Shown here piece after piece: positions 44,683 to 52,918 of a stretch of DNA of 64,000 nt (positions are counted from its first letter, which is position 1; every line of letters begins with the position of its first letter). Under the pieces are notes generated by a model that searched no databases, was not told where the DNA came from, and saw only the letters and a list, made by a program, of their open reading frames with translations. Source of the DNA: Streptomyces sp. NBC_01264 (GTDB lineage: Bacteria > Actinomycetota > Actinomycetes > Streptomycetales > Streptomycetaceae); NCBI RefSeq assembly GCF_026340675.1, contig NZ_JAPEOX010000001.1:1-64000 (forward strand), given 5' to 3'. The position numbers were made by a program, and so were the translations under genes.

Positions 44683-46038
44683 ATGGCTGACATCATGACC
44701 AACCGCCCAGCCACCGGTCGCCCCGCGGCCGGCGGTCGGCGCCTGGCGCAGCGCAGGAAGCGCCGCCTCGCGTTCGTCTTCGTCCTGCCGGCCCTGCTGC
44801 TGCTCGGCGCGCTGGTCGTCTACCCCGTCCTCTTCTCCTTCGGCCGCAGCCTCTTCGACGCCGACGGCGACCGGTTCGTCGGAGCCGCCAACTACGCGGC
44901 GATCGTGCAGGACCCGGCCACCCTCAAGGCCATCCGCAACAGCGCGGTCTGGGTCGTCGTCGCCCCCACCCTGCTCACCGGGCTCGGGCTGATGCTCGCT
45001 GTCCTCACCGAGAAGGTGCGCTGGGCGACCGCGTTCAAACTGGTGCTCTTCCTGCCGATGGCCGTGTCGTTCCTCGCCGCGGGCATCATCTTCCGACTCG
45101 CCTACGAACAGGACCCGGACCGGGGAGTCCTCAACGCCGCCGCCGTCGCCGTCCACGACGGCTTCGACGACGACGCCGCCTATCCCACGGCCCGGCCTCG
45201 GGAGGGCCACGGCCTGACGGGCAGGGCGGGCCGCCCCTACAGCACCGAGGCGACCGTACGGCCCGGAGACTCGATCGGCCTCGGGTTCATCGGGGTCGCA
45301 CCCGACGCCATGCCTGCCGGCGCGCAGACCGCCTCCGACCCGGCGGGCACCGCGCCCGGCGCCGACGCGATCGGCGGCGTCGTCTACCTCGACTTCGCCC
45401 CCGGCGGGGCGGGCACGCCGGGCCGGGTCGACCCGGGCGAGAAGGGCTTGCCCGGAATGAAGGTCGAGGCCGTACGGGACGGCCGGGTGGCCGCCGCCAC
45501 CACCACGGCCGAGGACGGCTCCTTCCGTTTCGCAGGACTGGCCGACGGCGACTACATCGTCCGGCTGCCCGCGGCCAACTTCGAAGCCCCGTACCAGGGT
45601 GTGAACTGGCTCGGTCCGGCGCTGGTGACGCCCGCCATCATCGGCGCCTACCTGTGGGTCTGGACCGGCTTCTCGATGGTCTTGATCGGCGCCGGCCTCG
45701 CCGCCATCCCGCGCGACGCACTGGAGGCCGCCCGCATGGACGGCGCCACCGAGTCTCAGATCTTCCGCAAGATCACCGTGCCGCTCCTCGCACCAGTGCT
45801 CACCGTGGTCTTCGTGACCCTCGTGATCAACGTGATGAAGGTCTTCGACCTCGTGTGGATCATCGCGCCCGGGCCGGTCCAGGAAGAGGCGAACGTGCTG
45901 GCAACCCGCATGTGGATGGTCTCCTTCGGCGGCGGCGACGACCAGGGCCTCGGCAGCGCGCTCAGCATGGTGCTCCTGCTCCTCGTCGTCCCGGCGATGG
46001 TCTTCAACGTCCGGCGTTTCCGAAGGAGTGGAGCATGA
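44683..46038 (+). CDS. Sugar ABC permease (MalF/AglF type) with an inserted domain
   Basis: 451 aa, against about 300 for the usual family. TM1 (LAFVFVLPALLLLGALVVYP), TM2-3 (up to LPMAVSFLAAGIIFRLAYEQ), then about 170 residues that are not transmembrane (about 150-315), then TM4-6. The EAA loop is RDALEAARMDGATESQIFRK. The insertion ends with a carboxypeptidase-regulatory/SdrD-B-like beta domain (GLPGMKVEAVRDGRVAAATT, TTAEDGSFRFAGLADGDYIV). It should face the outside, near the binding protein. No ATPase gene is present; Streptomyces usually supplies a shared MsiK-type ATPase. Confidence 0.85.
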   Translation: MADIMTNRPATGRPAAGGRRLAQRRKRRLAFVFVLPALLLLGALVVYPVLFSFGRSLFDADGDRFVGAANYAAIVQDPATLKAIRNSAVWVVVAPTLLTGLGLMLAVLTEKVRWATAFKLVLFLPMAVSFLAAGIIFRLAYEQDPDRGVLNAAAVAVHDGFDDDAAYPTARPREGHGLTGRAGRPYSTEATVRPGDSIGLGFIGVAPDAMPAGAQTASDPAGTAPGADAIGGVVYLDFAPGGAGTPGRVDPGEKGLPGMKVEAVRDGRVAAATTTAEDGSFRFAGLADGDYIVRLPAANFEAPYQGVNWLGPALVTPAIIGAYLWVWTGFSMVLIGAGLAAIPRDALEAARMDGATESQIFRKITVPLLAPVLTVVFVTLVINVMKVFDLVWIIAPGPVQEEANVLATRMWMVSFGGGDDQGLGSALSMVLLLLVVPAMVFNVRRFRRSGA

Positions 46039-47000
46039 GCGGCCACAGCACCGTCGAGCGGCATGGCGCGTCCCGGCGGGCGGCGAAGGTCCGGCCCGCC
46101 GCACCGCCCTCTCCCCCGTCTCTCTCCCCTACGTTCCGGTCGTCCACGCCCGGGCGGCGCGGAGGCCGCATCTCGCGCCTCCTGGGCAGCTCCGCCGTCC
46201 AGGGCGTCCTGATCCTGATCGCCCTCGTATGGATCACGCCGCTGGCGGGCCTGCTCCTTTCCTCGATGCGCTCCGAGCAGGACAACGCCACCGACGGATG
46301 GTGGACGGCGCTCACCGACCCCTCTCAGCTGTCCCTGGACAACTACTCCGCCCTGCTGAGGGATTCCGGCATCGGGGCGGCCTTCTGGAACACCGTCCTG
46401 ATCTCCGTGCCGACCACCGTCCTGGTCGTCGTCATCGCGGCACTCGCCGGATACGCCTTCGCATGGCTGGAGTTCCCCGGCCGGGACGGGATCTTCCTGG
46501 TGGTCGTCGGGCTCCTCGTGGTGCCGGTGCAGATCGGGTTGCTGCCCGTGGCGAAACTCTTCGGCGCGGTGGGCCTGTTCGGGACGATCGCGGGCGTCGT
46601 CCTCTTCCACGTCGCCTACGGACTGCCGTTCGCGATCTTCCTCCTGCGCAACTACTTCGCCGCGATACCGCGCGAAATGCTTGAGGCCGCACGGATGGAC
46701 GGCGGCAGCGAGTGGCGGATCTTCTCCCGCCTCGTGCTGCCGCTCGGCCGCCCGGCCATAGCGAGCCTGGCCATCTTCCAGTTCCTCTGGGTCTGGAACG
46801 ACATGCTCGTGGCACTGCTCTTCGCGGACAACGAGTCCCAGCCGCTCACGGTCGCACTGCAGTCCCAGATGCGGCAGTTCGGAAGCAACATCGGCGTCCT
46901 CGCGCCGGGGGCGTTCCTGTCCCTGGTGGTCCCGGTGATCGTCTTCTTCACCTTCCAGCGGCACTTCGTCCAGGGCGTGATGGCGGGCTCGGTGAAATAG
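46035..47000 (+). CDS. Sugar ABC permease (MalG/AglG type)
   Basis: 321 aa. The start overlaps the previous stop (ATGA). A long cytoplasmic Pro/Ser-rich N-terminus (about 55 residues), then six helices (VQGVLILIALVWITPLAGLL ... ). EAA loop PREMLEAARMDGGSEWRIFS contacts the ATPase. It ends with a conserved FFTFQRHFVQGVMAGSVK. Pairs with the MalF-type gene to form the transmembrane pore. Confidence 0.9.
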   Translation: MSGHSTVERHGASRRAAKVRPAAPPSPPSLSPTFRSSTPGRRGGRISRLLGSSAVQGVLILIALVWITPLAGLLLSSMRSEQDNATDGWWTALTDPSQLSLDNYSALLRDSGIGAAFWNTVLISVPTTVLVVVIAALAGYAFAWLEFPGRDGIFLVVVGLLVVPVQIGLLPVAKLFGAVGLFGTIAGVVLFHVAYGLPFAIFLLRNYFAAIPREMLEAARMDGGSEWRIFSRLVLPLGRPAIASLAIFQFLWVWNDMLVALLFADNESQPLTVALQSQMRQFGSNIGVLAPGAFLSLVVPVIVFFTFQRHFVQGVMAGSVK

Positions 47001-47014
47001 CCACCGTAACACGC

Positions 47015-47060
47015 GCCGTACAGGCTTCCGTATGCGCACGCATACGGAAGCCTGTACGGC
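47015..47060 (+). terminator. Strong terminator of the sugar operon
   Basis: A perfect 21-bp stem (GCCGTACAGGCTTCCGTATG, plus C) with a 4-nt loop, 14 bp after the last stop. The symmetry would allow it to act in both directions. Confidence 0.9.
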
Positions 47061-47113
47061 CGCCGGTGCGCGGCGTCGGCAAAGCCTCACTCACGGCTGT
47101 AGTACCGGCAGCC

Positions 47114-47976
47114 GGCCTTGTCACGTTGTCGGCTGCATGATCGTTTGATGGTGGATCAGAGTGTGGTGGGGCCGGGGCGGGGCTGTGCTTCAGGCCGTGG
47201 CGGGCATGCCGGCGGCTCCGGTGATGTGGTTCCAGATCGTGAAGCGGATCATCATTTCGAAGCGGTGGCGGCCGGCGGTCATAAGGTGGCGGTGGGGTCT
47301 GAAGTGGGGTGAGATCCCGGTGAACGCGGACAGGAACCGCTGCGCGGATCCTGGGCTGCGGAACCCCTTCATCGCCCGTTCCCGCTGCCTCGTAGGCTGG
47401 TGCGAGTTCTCCGCCCGGTTGTTCAACCCCTTGTGCGCACGGTGCTCGACCGAAGGCATCACCTCCCGGTGCGCAGCCCCGTACGACTTCAGCTTGTCCG
47501 TGACGACCACCCTCGACACTCGCCTGGTCGTGGTGAGGAGCCGGCGGAAGAAACGCCTGGCCGCAGCCTTGTCACGACGGCTCTGCACCAGGATGTCCAG
47601 GACGTTCCCGTCTGCATCGACCGCCCGCCACAGGTACTTCTGCACCCCGCCGACTTTGACGAACACCTCGTCGAGATGCCATTTATCGCCGGGCTGCGGA
47701 CGCCGTCGGCGCAGGGCGTTGGCGTAGGTCTGCCCAAACTTCAGGCACCACCGGCGGATGCTCTCGTGGGACACGACTACGCCGCGCTCGAGCATCATCT
47801 CCTCCACCTCACGGAAGCTGAGCGGGAAGCGGAAGTACAGCCACACACAGTGCGCAATGATCTCCACCGGGTACCGGTGATTCGCGTACGACGGCACCAC
47901 AGACGACACGAGCGAGCCCCTCCGGACACCGACAACCCGAAGATCATCCCAGACGCCCGGACAACGTGACAGTGCC
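47114..47976 (-). mobile_element. IS6-family element, copy C
   Basis: 863 bp. Ends GGCCTTGTCACGTTGTCGGC and, inverted, GGCACTGTCACGTTGTCCGG. No target duplication. Clearly diverged from copies A/B. Confidence 0.87.
47190..47909 (-). CDS. IS6-family DDE transposase (copy C)
   Basis: 239 aa from GTG 47909 (SSVVPSYANHRYPVEII); an open extension to 48017 is outside the IS. KWHLDEVFVKVGG, VVVTDKLKSYG and NNRAENSH give the DDE residues. Apparently intact. Confidence 0.88.
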   Translation of the reverse strand: MSSVVPSYANHRYPVEIIAHCVWLYFRFPLSFREVEEMMLERGVVVSHESIRRWCLKFGQTYANALRRRRPQPGDKWHLDEVFVKVGGVQKYLWRAVDADGNVLDILVQSRRDKAAARRFFRRLLTTTRRVSRVVVTDKLKSYGAAHREVMPSVEHRAHKGLNNRAENSHQPTRQRERAMKGFRSPGSAQRFLSAFTGISPHFRPHRHLMTAGRHRFEMMIRFTIWNHITGAAGMPATA

Positions 47977-48111
47977 GTCCAAGGCCGGAATGCGGTGGGT
48001 GTGATGGGCGTCATCATGGCCGCCGGCCTCGCGGCCGGCTGCCTGTGAGGGACACTGCGCCCGGGGTACTCGGGGTACTCGGGGTACCCCGGGGCAGAGT
48101 GGCGGAGGGTG
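47977..48111. repeat. Short intergenic with GGGGTACTC repeats
   Basis: Contains GGGGTACTC in three tandem copies ending GGGGTACCCCGGGG (about 48062-48095), which can fold as a hairpin and probably terminates the minus-strand cspA gene. Confidence 0.5.
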
Positions 48112-48315
48112 TCAGGCCGGGGTGATGTTCTCGGCCTGGAGGCCCTTTTGCCCCTGGCCGATGTCGAACGTGACGGCCTGGCCTTCCTGGAGCTCGCGGT
48201 AGCCCGAGGAGTTGATCGCGGAGTAGTGGGCGAAGACGTCGGGGCCGCCGCCGTCCTGGGCGATGAAGCCGAAGCCCTTCTCCGCGTTGAACCACTTCAC
48301 AGTTCCCGTAGCCAT
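48112..48315 (-). CDS. Cold-shock protein, CspA family
   Basis: 67 aa. Complete single CSD domain: [20 protein letters not shown] (RNP1 KGFGFI), DVFAHYSAI (RNP2), [20 protein letters not shown]. An RNA chaperone. Longer upstream frames are unlikely. A 230-bp space separates it from the MerR-type gene on the same strand, so its own promoter is likely. Confidence 0.93.
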   Translation of the reverse strand: MATGTVKWFNAEKGFGFIAQDGGGPDVFAHYSAINSSGYRELQEGQAVTFDIGQGQKGLQAENITPA

Positions 48316-48547
48316 GTCCATGCCTTCCAGTCGACGAAACGCCTCCCGCAGTCTGCGGAGGCGGAGGTGATCGCCCTGGTTCCTGCGGCACAGCACAGCA
48401 AAATGCCCACACCTACGGCGTGGGCAAGGGGGACTTCCGAACCACGACAGCTAACGCAGACGCTACAGGCCACGACTGCCCGTCACCAGGGGAAACGACA
48501 CGTCATCACCGAGGCGGGGCCCGCCGGATTCCCGGCGGGCAGGTCCA

Positions 48548-48886
48548 TCAAGCTACGGTGGGGGAACCCGTCGACGTGGCGTTGCGCCGGTACTCGGCGT
48601 TGATGCGCTGGGCCTCTTCGAGCTGGTCTTCGAGGATGACGATGCGGCAAGCCGACTCGATGGGTGTGCCCTGGTCGACGAGCTCGCGGGCGCGGGCGGC
48701 AACACGCAGCTGGTAGCGGGAGTAGCGGCGGTGGCCGCCGGCGGAGCGGAGCGGGGTGATGAGGCGGGCTTCGCCGAGTGCCCAGAGGAACCCCTGGGTG
48801 GTGCCGAGCATGTCGGCGGCCCGGCCCATGGTGTAGGCGGGGTAGTCGTCGTCATCGAGACGCCCGTACGAGTCGTCTGCTGTCAT
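48548..48886 (-). CDS. Small MerR/BldC-type helix-turn-helix protein
   Basis: 112 aa from ATG 48886 with AGAGAGG 5 nt upstream. YTMGRAADMLGTTQGFLWAL and ITPLRSAGGHRRYSRYQLRV form the MerR winged HTH; ELVDQGTPIESACRIVILED and a C-terminal helix follow. No effector domain. Streptomyces often places such a gene just upstream of cspA, as here. Confidence 0.85.
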   Translation of the reverse strand: MTADDSYGRLDDDDYPAYTMGRAADMLGTTQGFLWALGEARLITPLRSAGGHRRYSRYQLRVAARARELVDQGTPIESACRIVILEDQLEEAQRINAEYRRNATSTGSPTVA

Positions 48887-48912
48887 TGAACCTCTCTCGT
48901 GGAACGCGTGGA

Positions 48913-48943
48913 GGGGCCCTGGCGCCATAGGCGCCAGGGCCCC
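48913..48943. terminator. Perfect GC hairpin in the merR leader region
   Basis: GGGGCCCTGGCGC pairs with GCGCCAGGGCCCC around CATAG. It lies 27 bp upstream of the minus-strand start, so it may be a terminator for a lost upstream gene or part of the leader. Bases 48944-49269 show no gene. Confidence 0.65.
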
Positions 48944-49278
48944 GAAGGAACTGACTACACCATCTGCCGGCCCTGGGACTGCGCCGGCGTTCTGTGTCCG
49001 CGTGTCCGACCGGAATGCTGTCGGGGGTGCGGGGATCGCGGTTGCTTGACCGGAGACCACCTAGTCTCTCGATGTCCTGCGGTACCCGGACTCAACACTC
49101 CGTCCGGGCGATCCTGATGATGCTTCGGTTCCTCCGTTCATCCCTCTGGGATCACTTCACTTGCCAAACCGGTACTGCTCTTACGGCGGTACTGCACCTG
49201 CGGGTACTGCTGGTGATGCGAACTGCTGCGGCCCGTCCCGGCACCGCCCTTCGGCAGCCAGCCCCGTCGCCCGTCCTG

Positions 49279-50706
49279 GAGCAATAGTCAAGAGTTGTGG
49301 ATCAGCTGAGGTGGTTCATGCCGCGAGGGTCTCGTCCTGATCGACGAGGTGACCGTTCTCGAAGCGGTTGCCGGCTCGGACGAGGGCGACGAGGTGGGGT
49401 GCGGTGACCGCGCGCCAGCGGGCCTGGGCGGATTCCACGAGCTTGAAGACCATGGCGAGGGCGGCGGTGGGGCTGCCGGCGCCGCGGGTGACCTTGGTCC
49501 GGAGCTTGACTGTGGAGAACGTTGATTCGATGGGGTTCGTGGTCCGCAGGTGGATCCAGTGCTCGGCGGGGAAGTCGTAGAACGCCAGCAGCTCGTCGAC
49601 CTCGCCGGTGATCTTCTTCACCGCCTTCGGCCACTTCGCCCCGTACGTCTTCTCGAACGCGGTGACCGCCTTCTGGGCGTGGGTGCGGTCCTCGGCGTTG
49701 TAGATTTCCTGGAGGGCTTTCCTCGCGCCGGGCTGCGCGGATTTCGGCAGCGCGTTCATGACATTGCGGGTTTTGTGAACCCAGCACCTCTGATGGCGGG
49801 CGGCGGGGAACACCTCCGCCAGGGCCCGCCACAGCCCCATTGCCCCGTCGCCGGTGACCAGGACCGGGTCGCGCATGCCGCGCCGGCGGCAGTCCCGCAG
49901 CAGATCCGCCCAGGACTCGGTGGACTCCCTCAGCCCCTCGGCGATCGCGATCAGCTCCTTGGTGCCGTCGACGCGGACGCCCATCAAGACCAGCAGGCAC
50001 GAATGGGTCTGGGACAGACGGATCTTGGGGTGGATGCCGTCGGCCCACACATAGACGTAATCGGTTTCCGCCAGGTCACGGCGCTGGAAGACGGCATGAT
50101 CTGCTGTCCACTGCTTCGTCAGCCGGGTCACCGTCGCCGGTGACAGGCCGGCCGTGCCGCCGAGGAACTGCTCGAGTGCGGGCACGAAGTCACCCGAGGA
50201 CAGGCCGTGGAGGTAGAGCAGGGGCAGGACCTCGCTGACCTTCGGGGACTTCCGGCACCACGGCGCGAGGATCTTCGAGGAGAACCGTTCCCGCTCGCCG
50301 GTCCCAGCGTCGACTCGTTTGTCGTTCACACGCGGCGCGGCCACCTCGACCGGTCCCGCGGCCGTGGTCACCGACCGGGGCCGGTGACGGCCGTTGCGGA
50401 CCACCAGCCTCCGGCCCCGCTCGTCGTGCTGGCCAGCGAGCTCGGCTATGTACTGCTCGACCTCGGCCTCCAGGGCTGCCGCGAGCATCCGCCGGGCGCC
50501 CTCCCGGACGATCTCGTCGATCAGAGAGATACCAGACTCGGTGGTGCCGTCTTCGTTGACTACGCTGAGCACGGGCGTGCCTTCCCGACCCGCGCTCGAA
50601 CGCGGGCCCATTCGGTGACCATGAGTCGATCACCCGGGAAGGTACGCCCTCCGCATCCCACGAGGCACCCCGCCCCAGGCCGATCCACAGGTTCCGAGCA
50701 TTGCTC
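49279..50706 (-). mobile_element. IS256-family element with 9-bp target duplication
   Basis: 1428 bp. Ends GAGCAATAGTCAAGAGTTGT and, inverted, GAGCAATGCTCGGAACCTGT. Direct repeats CCCGTCCTG at 49270-49278 and 50707-50715. Confidence 0.9.
49316..50572 (-). CDS. IS256-family transposase
   Basis: 418 aa from GTG 50572 (LSVVNEDGTTESGISLIDEI). Mutator-type DDE: YVYVWADGIHPKIRL (Asp), VLVTGDGAMGLWRAL (Asp), AFEKTYGAKWPKAV (Glu). RCWVHKTRNVMNALPKS is the family signature. Intact. Confidence 0.92.
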   Translation of the reverse strand: MLSVVNEDGTTESGISLIDEIVREGARRMLAAALEAEVEQYIAELAGQHDERGRRLVVRNGRHRPRSVTTAAGPVEVAAPRVNDKRVDAGTGERERFSSKILAPWCRKSPKVSEVLPLLYLHGLSSGDFVPALEQFLGGTAGLSPATVTRLTKQWTADHAVFQRRDLAETDYVYVWADGIHPKIRLSQTHSCLLVLMGVRVDGTKELIAIAEGLRESTESWADLLRDCRRRGMRDPVLVTGDGAMGLWRALAEVFPAARHQRCWVHKTRNVMNALPKSAQPGARKALQEIYNAEDRTHAQKAVTAFEKTYGAKWPKAVKKITGEVDELLAFYDFPAEHWIHLRTTNPIESTFSTVKLRTKVTRGAGSPTAALAMVFKLVESAQARWRAVTAPHLVALVRAGNRFENGHLVDQDETLAA

Positions 50707-50715
50707 CCCGTCCTG

Positions 50716-51017
50716 CGTCTGCTCTGGCTTAGAACCCCACTGCCGAACCTCCCGGTGCCCGCATCCACACTCGACGCGTTCACCGAGGTACCGCCACCTG
50801 CGTTAACCGCGGTCCTGCTGACGGCGGCCCCTGATGACCGCAGGCCGCCCGGTCCGGCCGTCAGCCCCGTCGCCATCCTGCACAAACCCGGCTTCAAGAC
50901 TCCACGGCCACCCCGCGCTGCTGAACTGCAACTGCGTACTGCTGCCGGGCAGTTCATCTCTGCCCGACCCTTCTGTCTTCCTGGCTACGAGAGAAACCAT
51001 AACCACAGGAGCAACGA
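50716..51017. other. Non-coding stretch
   Basis: No gene supported. Relative to neighbours it has few long frames; an AGGAG at 51007-51011 leads into the short ORF at 51018. Confidence 0.4.
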
Positions 51018-51089
51018 ATGTCTACTCCAGCCAGCACAGATTTTTATGTACTTTCGGCTGAGGAATCCGGGTTCCTCGTGCGGAGATAA
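51018..51089 (+). CDS. Possible 23-aa leader peptide or gene start
   Basis: CAGGAG is 7 nt before ATG 51018; STPASTDFYVLSAEESGFLV then RR and TAA. Could be the surviving N-terminus of a larger gene or a small peptide. The only support is the ribosome site. Confidence 0.3.
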   Translation: MSTPASTDFYVLSAEESGFLVRR

Positions 51090-51163
51090 TTGAACATGGC
51101 GGGGTTCCCCAGGCACGGCCCAGGGCACATCACGCGGGGCGGGACACGGCATCGTCAGTCAGC

Positions 51164-51571
51164 GACCCGGCGGAGCACCTCATAGACACGACGCACCTCG
51201 ACCCGGCGGCCGCACTCTCCACCGACAGCGTCGCCCAGACGCGCGAAGCGACCCGCGACTTCCTTAAGGCGCTGTCGCCGGCCGCGGACACGGATGTGGC
51301 CGACAGCGTGGTCCTAGTCGTCTCCGAACTCGCTGCCAACGCCCTGCGCCACGGCGGCGGCACCTACGCTCTGCGGCTGACCGCGCACCCCACCACCATC
51401 GAAGTCGCCGTCGAAGACCCCAGCTGCCAGCACCCGCACATACGCACCCCCGACCTGCACCACGGCGCCGGCGGATTCGGCTGGCACATGGTCAACGACC
51501 TCGCCCACCACGTAGTCGTCACCCCCACACCCCAAGGCGGCAAGACGTTCCGCGCACTACTCCCCCGATAG
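51164..51571 (+). CDS. HATPase-type anti-sigma/serine kinase-like protein
   Basis: About 130 codons. SVAQTREATRDFLKALSPAA, then the N-box VVLVVSELAANALRHGGG, and G-box region HHGAGGFGWHMVNDLAHHVV. This is the HATPase_c_2 (RsbW/SpoIIAB-like) fold abundant in Streptomyces, controlling sigma factors or acting through Bld/Rsb partners. No ATG/GTG with a ribosome site opens the frame; GTG 51296 is available but would remove a conserved helix. Either the start is unusual or the 5' end is damaged. Confidence 0.7.
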   Translation, partial: DPAEHLIDTTHLDPAAALSTDSVAQTREATRDFLKALSPAADTDVADSVVLVVSELAANALRHGGGTYALRLTAHPTTIEVAVEDPSCQHPHIRTPDLHHGAGGFGWHMVNDLAHHVVVTPTPQGGKTFRALLPR

Positions 51572-52079
51572 GGCGGGTTGAGGCGGAGCCGGCCGGCCGA
51601 CAGGACGGCCGTGGACTGCGATGCGCCCACCGGCCTCCGTGTAGATGGCGGACGCAGCCACGTCACGTTCCGGAGGGTGTGACCGCACGCTGTCGGGCAC
51701 GAGGTCGCCGAGGTCCAACGAGCAGGGGTCCGGTCAGCCGCGGTGGAAAAGGTCGGGATCGCGTGAGCGGTGCCGGCCTGTCGCCGGACCGCCGGATCCT
51801 CCCAGAGCGGGAACCTCCCGGCCCTCCTGGAGCCATTGCCGTTCCACAGCGTCGTAGATCGGCGAATCCGACACCAAGCTGCCACCCAGCCCCAGCCCAG
51901 GCCCCGTGGAACACCTTGGTGCGGGAACGTTTCTCTGGTCCATGACCAGCCCAACGACCCGTACGGGACACCGTGGCGGGCCGTGATCCACCCGTCACCT
52001 CACAGGCGTCGCGCGGGTGACGTGCGCGCAGCACTCCCACGCCGTCGGCGGGCAAGCTCGGCGAGACCGGTCGGCGTGA
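51572..52079 (-). other. Degraded small ORF region
   Basis: The minus strand contains LVSDSPIYDAVERQWLQEGR followed, in another frame, by PAVRRQAGTAHAIPTFSTAA. This is probably a short Streptomyces hypothetical gene with a frameshift near 51810. The rest shows no feature. Confidence 0.35.
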
Positions 52080-52513
52080 CCGCGCCGGTCACCGAATCGC
52101 GGTTCACCGATCCTGAAGGCCGCGGTGAGTTTCTTCGCGGCCGAGCTCGACCGGCCACACACACGCTCGTAGCGTTCATTGCCGAGCACCGGGACCGCTT
52201 CGGCGGAGTCGAGCCGATCTGCAGGATTCTCACTGAGCACGACTGCAGCATCCACCCGTCCACCTACTACGCCCACGTGAAGGGGCAGCCCTCCGCGCGG
52301 GCCGTGCGCAACGCGGAGCTGACTGAGGTCCTCAAGCAGATCCACCGCGAGAACTACGGCGTCTACGGGGTCCGCAAGATGTGGGCCGCCCTCAAGCGGG
52401 CCGGCGACCCTGACGTGGCCCGCTGCACCGTCGAGCGGCTGATGAAGGCCGCTGGCCTGTCCGAGGGCGGTACGCGGCAAGAAGGTCACCACCACGGTCC
52501 AGGACGCGGACCA
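52080..52513 (+). pseudogene. IS3 orfB N-terminal fragment
   Basis: HTLVAFIAEHRDRFGGVEPI, PSTYYAHVKGQPSARAVRNA, NYGVYGVRKMWAALKRAG. A frameshift near 52468 (LSEGGTRQEG for an expected LSGAVRGKK). No DDE core. Cut by the next IS3 end at about 52541. Confidence 0.75.
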
Positions 52514-52612
52514 GCACGTTCAGCGGGCCCCGGACCGGGGGCCTTGACCCCGGGTTTTGGACACCGGCGAGACTTGGATCTTGATGGTCCAGGAGAACGG
52601 AGTCCCCGTGGG

Positions 52613-52918
52613 ATGAAGCACTATCCCATCGAGTTCAAGGCGGACGCGGTCGCGTTGTACCGCTCGAGGCCGGGAGCGACGATCAAGTCCGTCGCGGCCG
52701 ATCTCGGGGTGAATACCGAGACGTTGCGGAACTGGATCCGGGCCGCTGACGGGCGCCGACCCGGCGCCCACTCCGTGCCGCCGGCCGCCAAGCAGGCCGA
52801 CGGTGATGACGTTCAGGCGGAGCTGGCCGCGGCACGCAAGAGGATCCGCGAGTTGGAGGAGGAACGCGACATCCTCCGCAAGGCGGCCCGGTATTTCGCG
52901 ACGGAGACGCGCTGGTGA
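52613..52918 (+). CDS. IS3 orfA
   Basis: 101 aa: KHYPIEFKADAVALYRSRPG, HTH (TIKSVAADLGVNTETLRNWI) and zipper (ELAAARKRIRELEEERDILR). Complete; its TGA stop is also the target of the ISAzo13 insertion. Confidence 0.85.
   Translation: MKHYPIEFKADAVALYRSRPGATIKSVAADLGVNTETLRNWIRAADGRRPGAHSVPPAAKQADGDDVQAELAAARKRIRELEEERDILRKAARYFATETRW

Noticed and set aside
44302..46104. 600-codon minus frame opposite the permease
   Set aside because: Shadow ORF caused by third-position GC bias.
47477..47740. Short minus frames inside IS6 copy C
   Set aside because: Shadows of the transposase frame.
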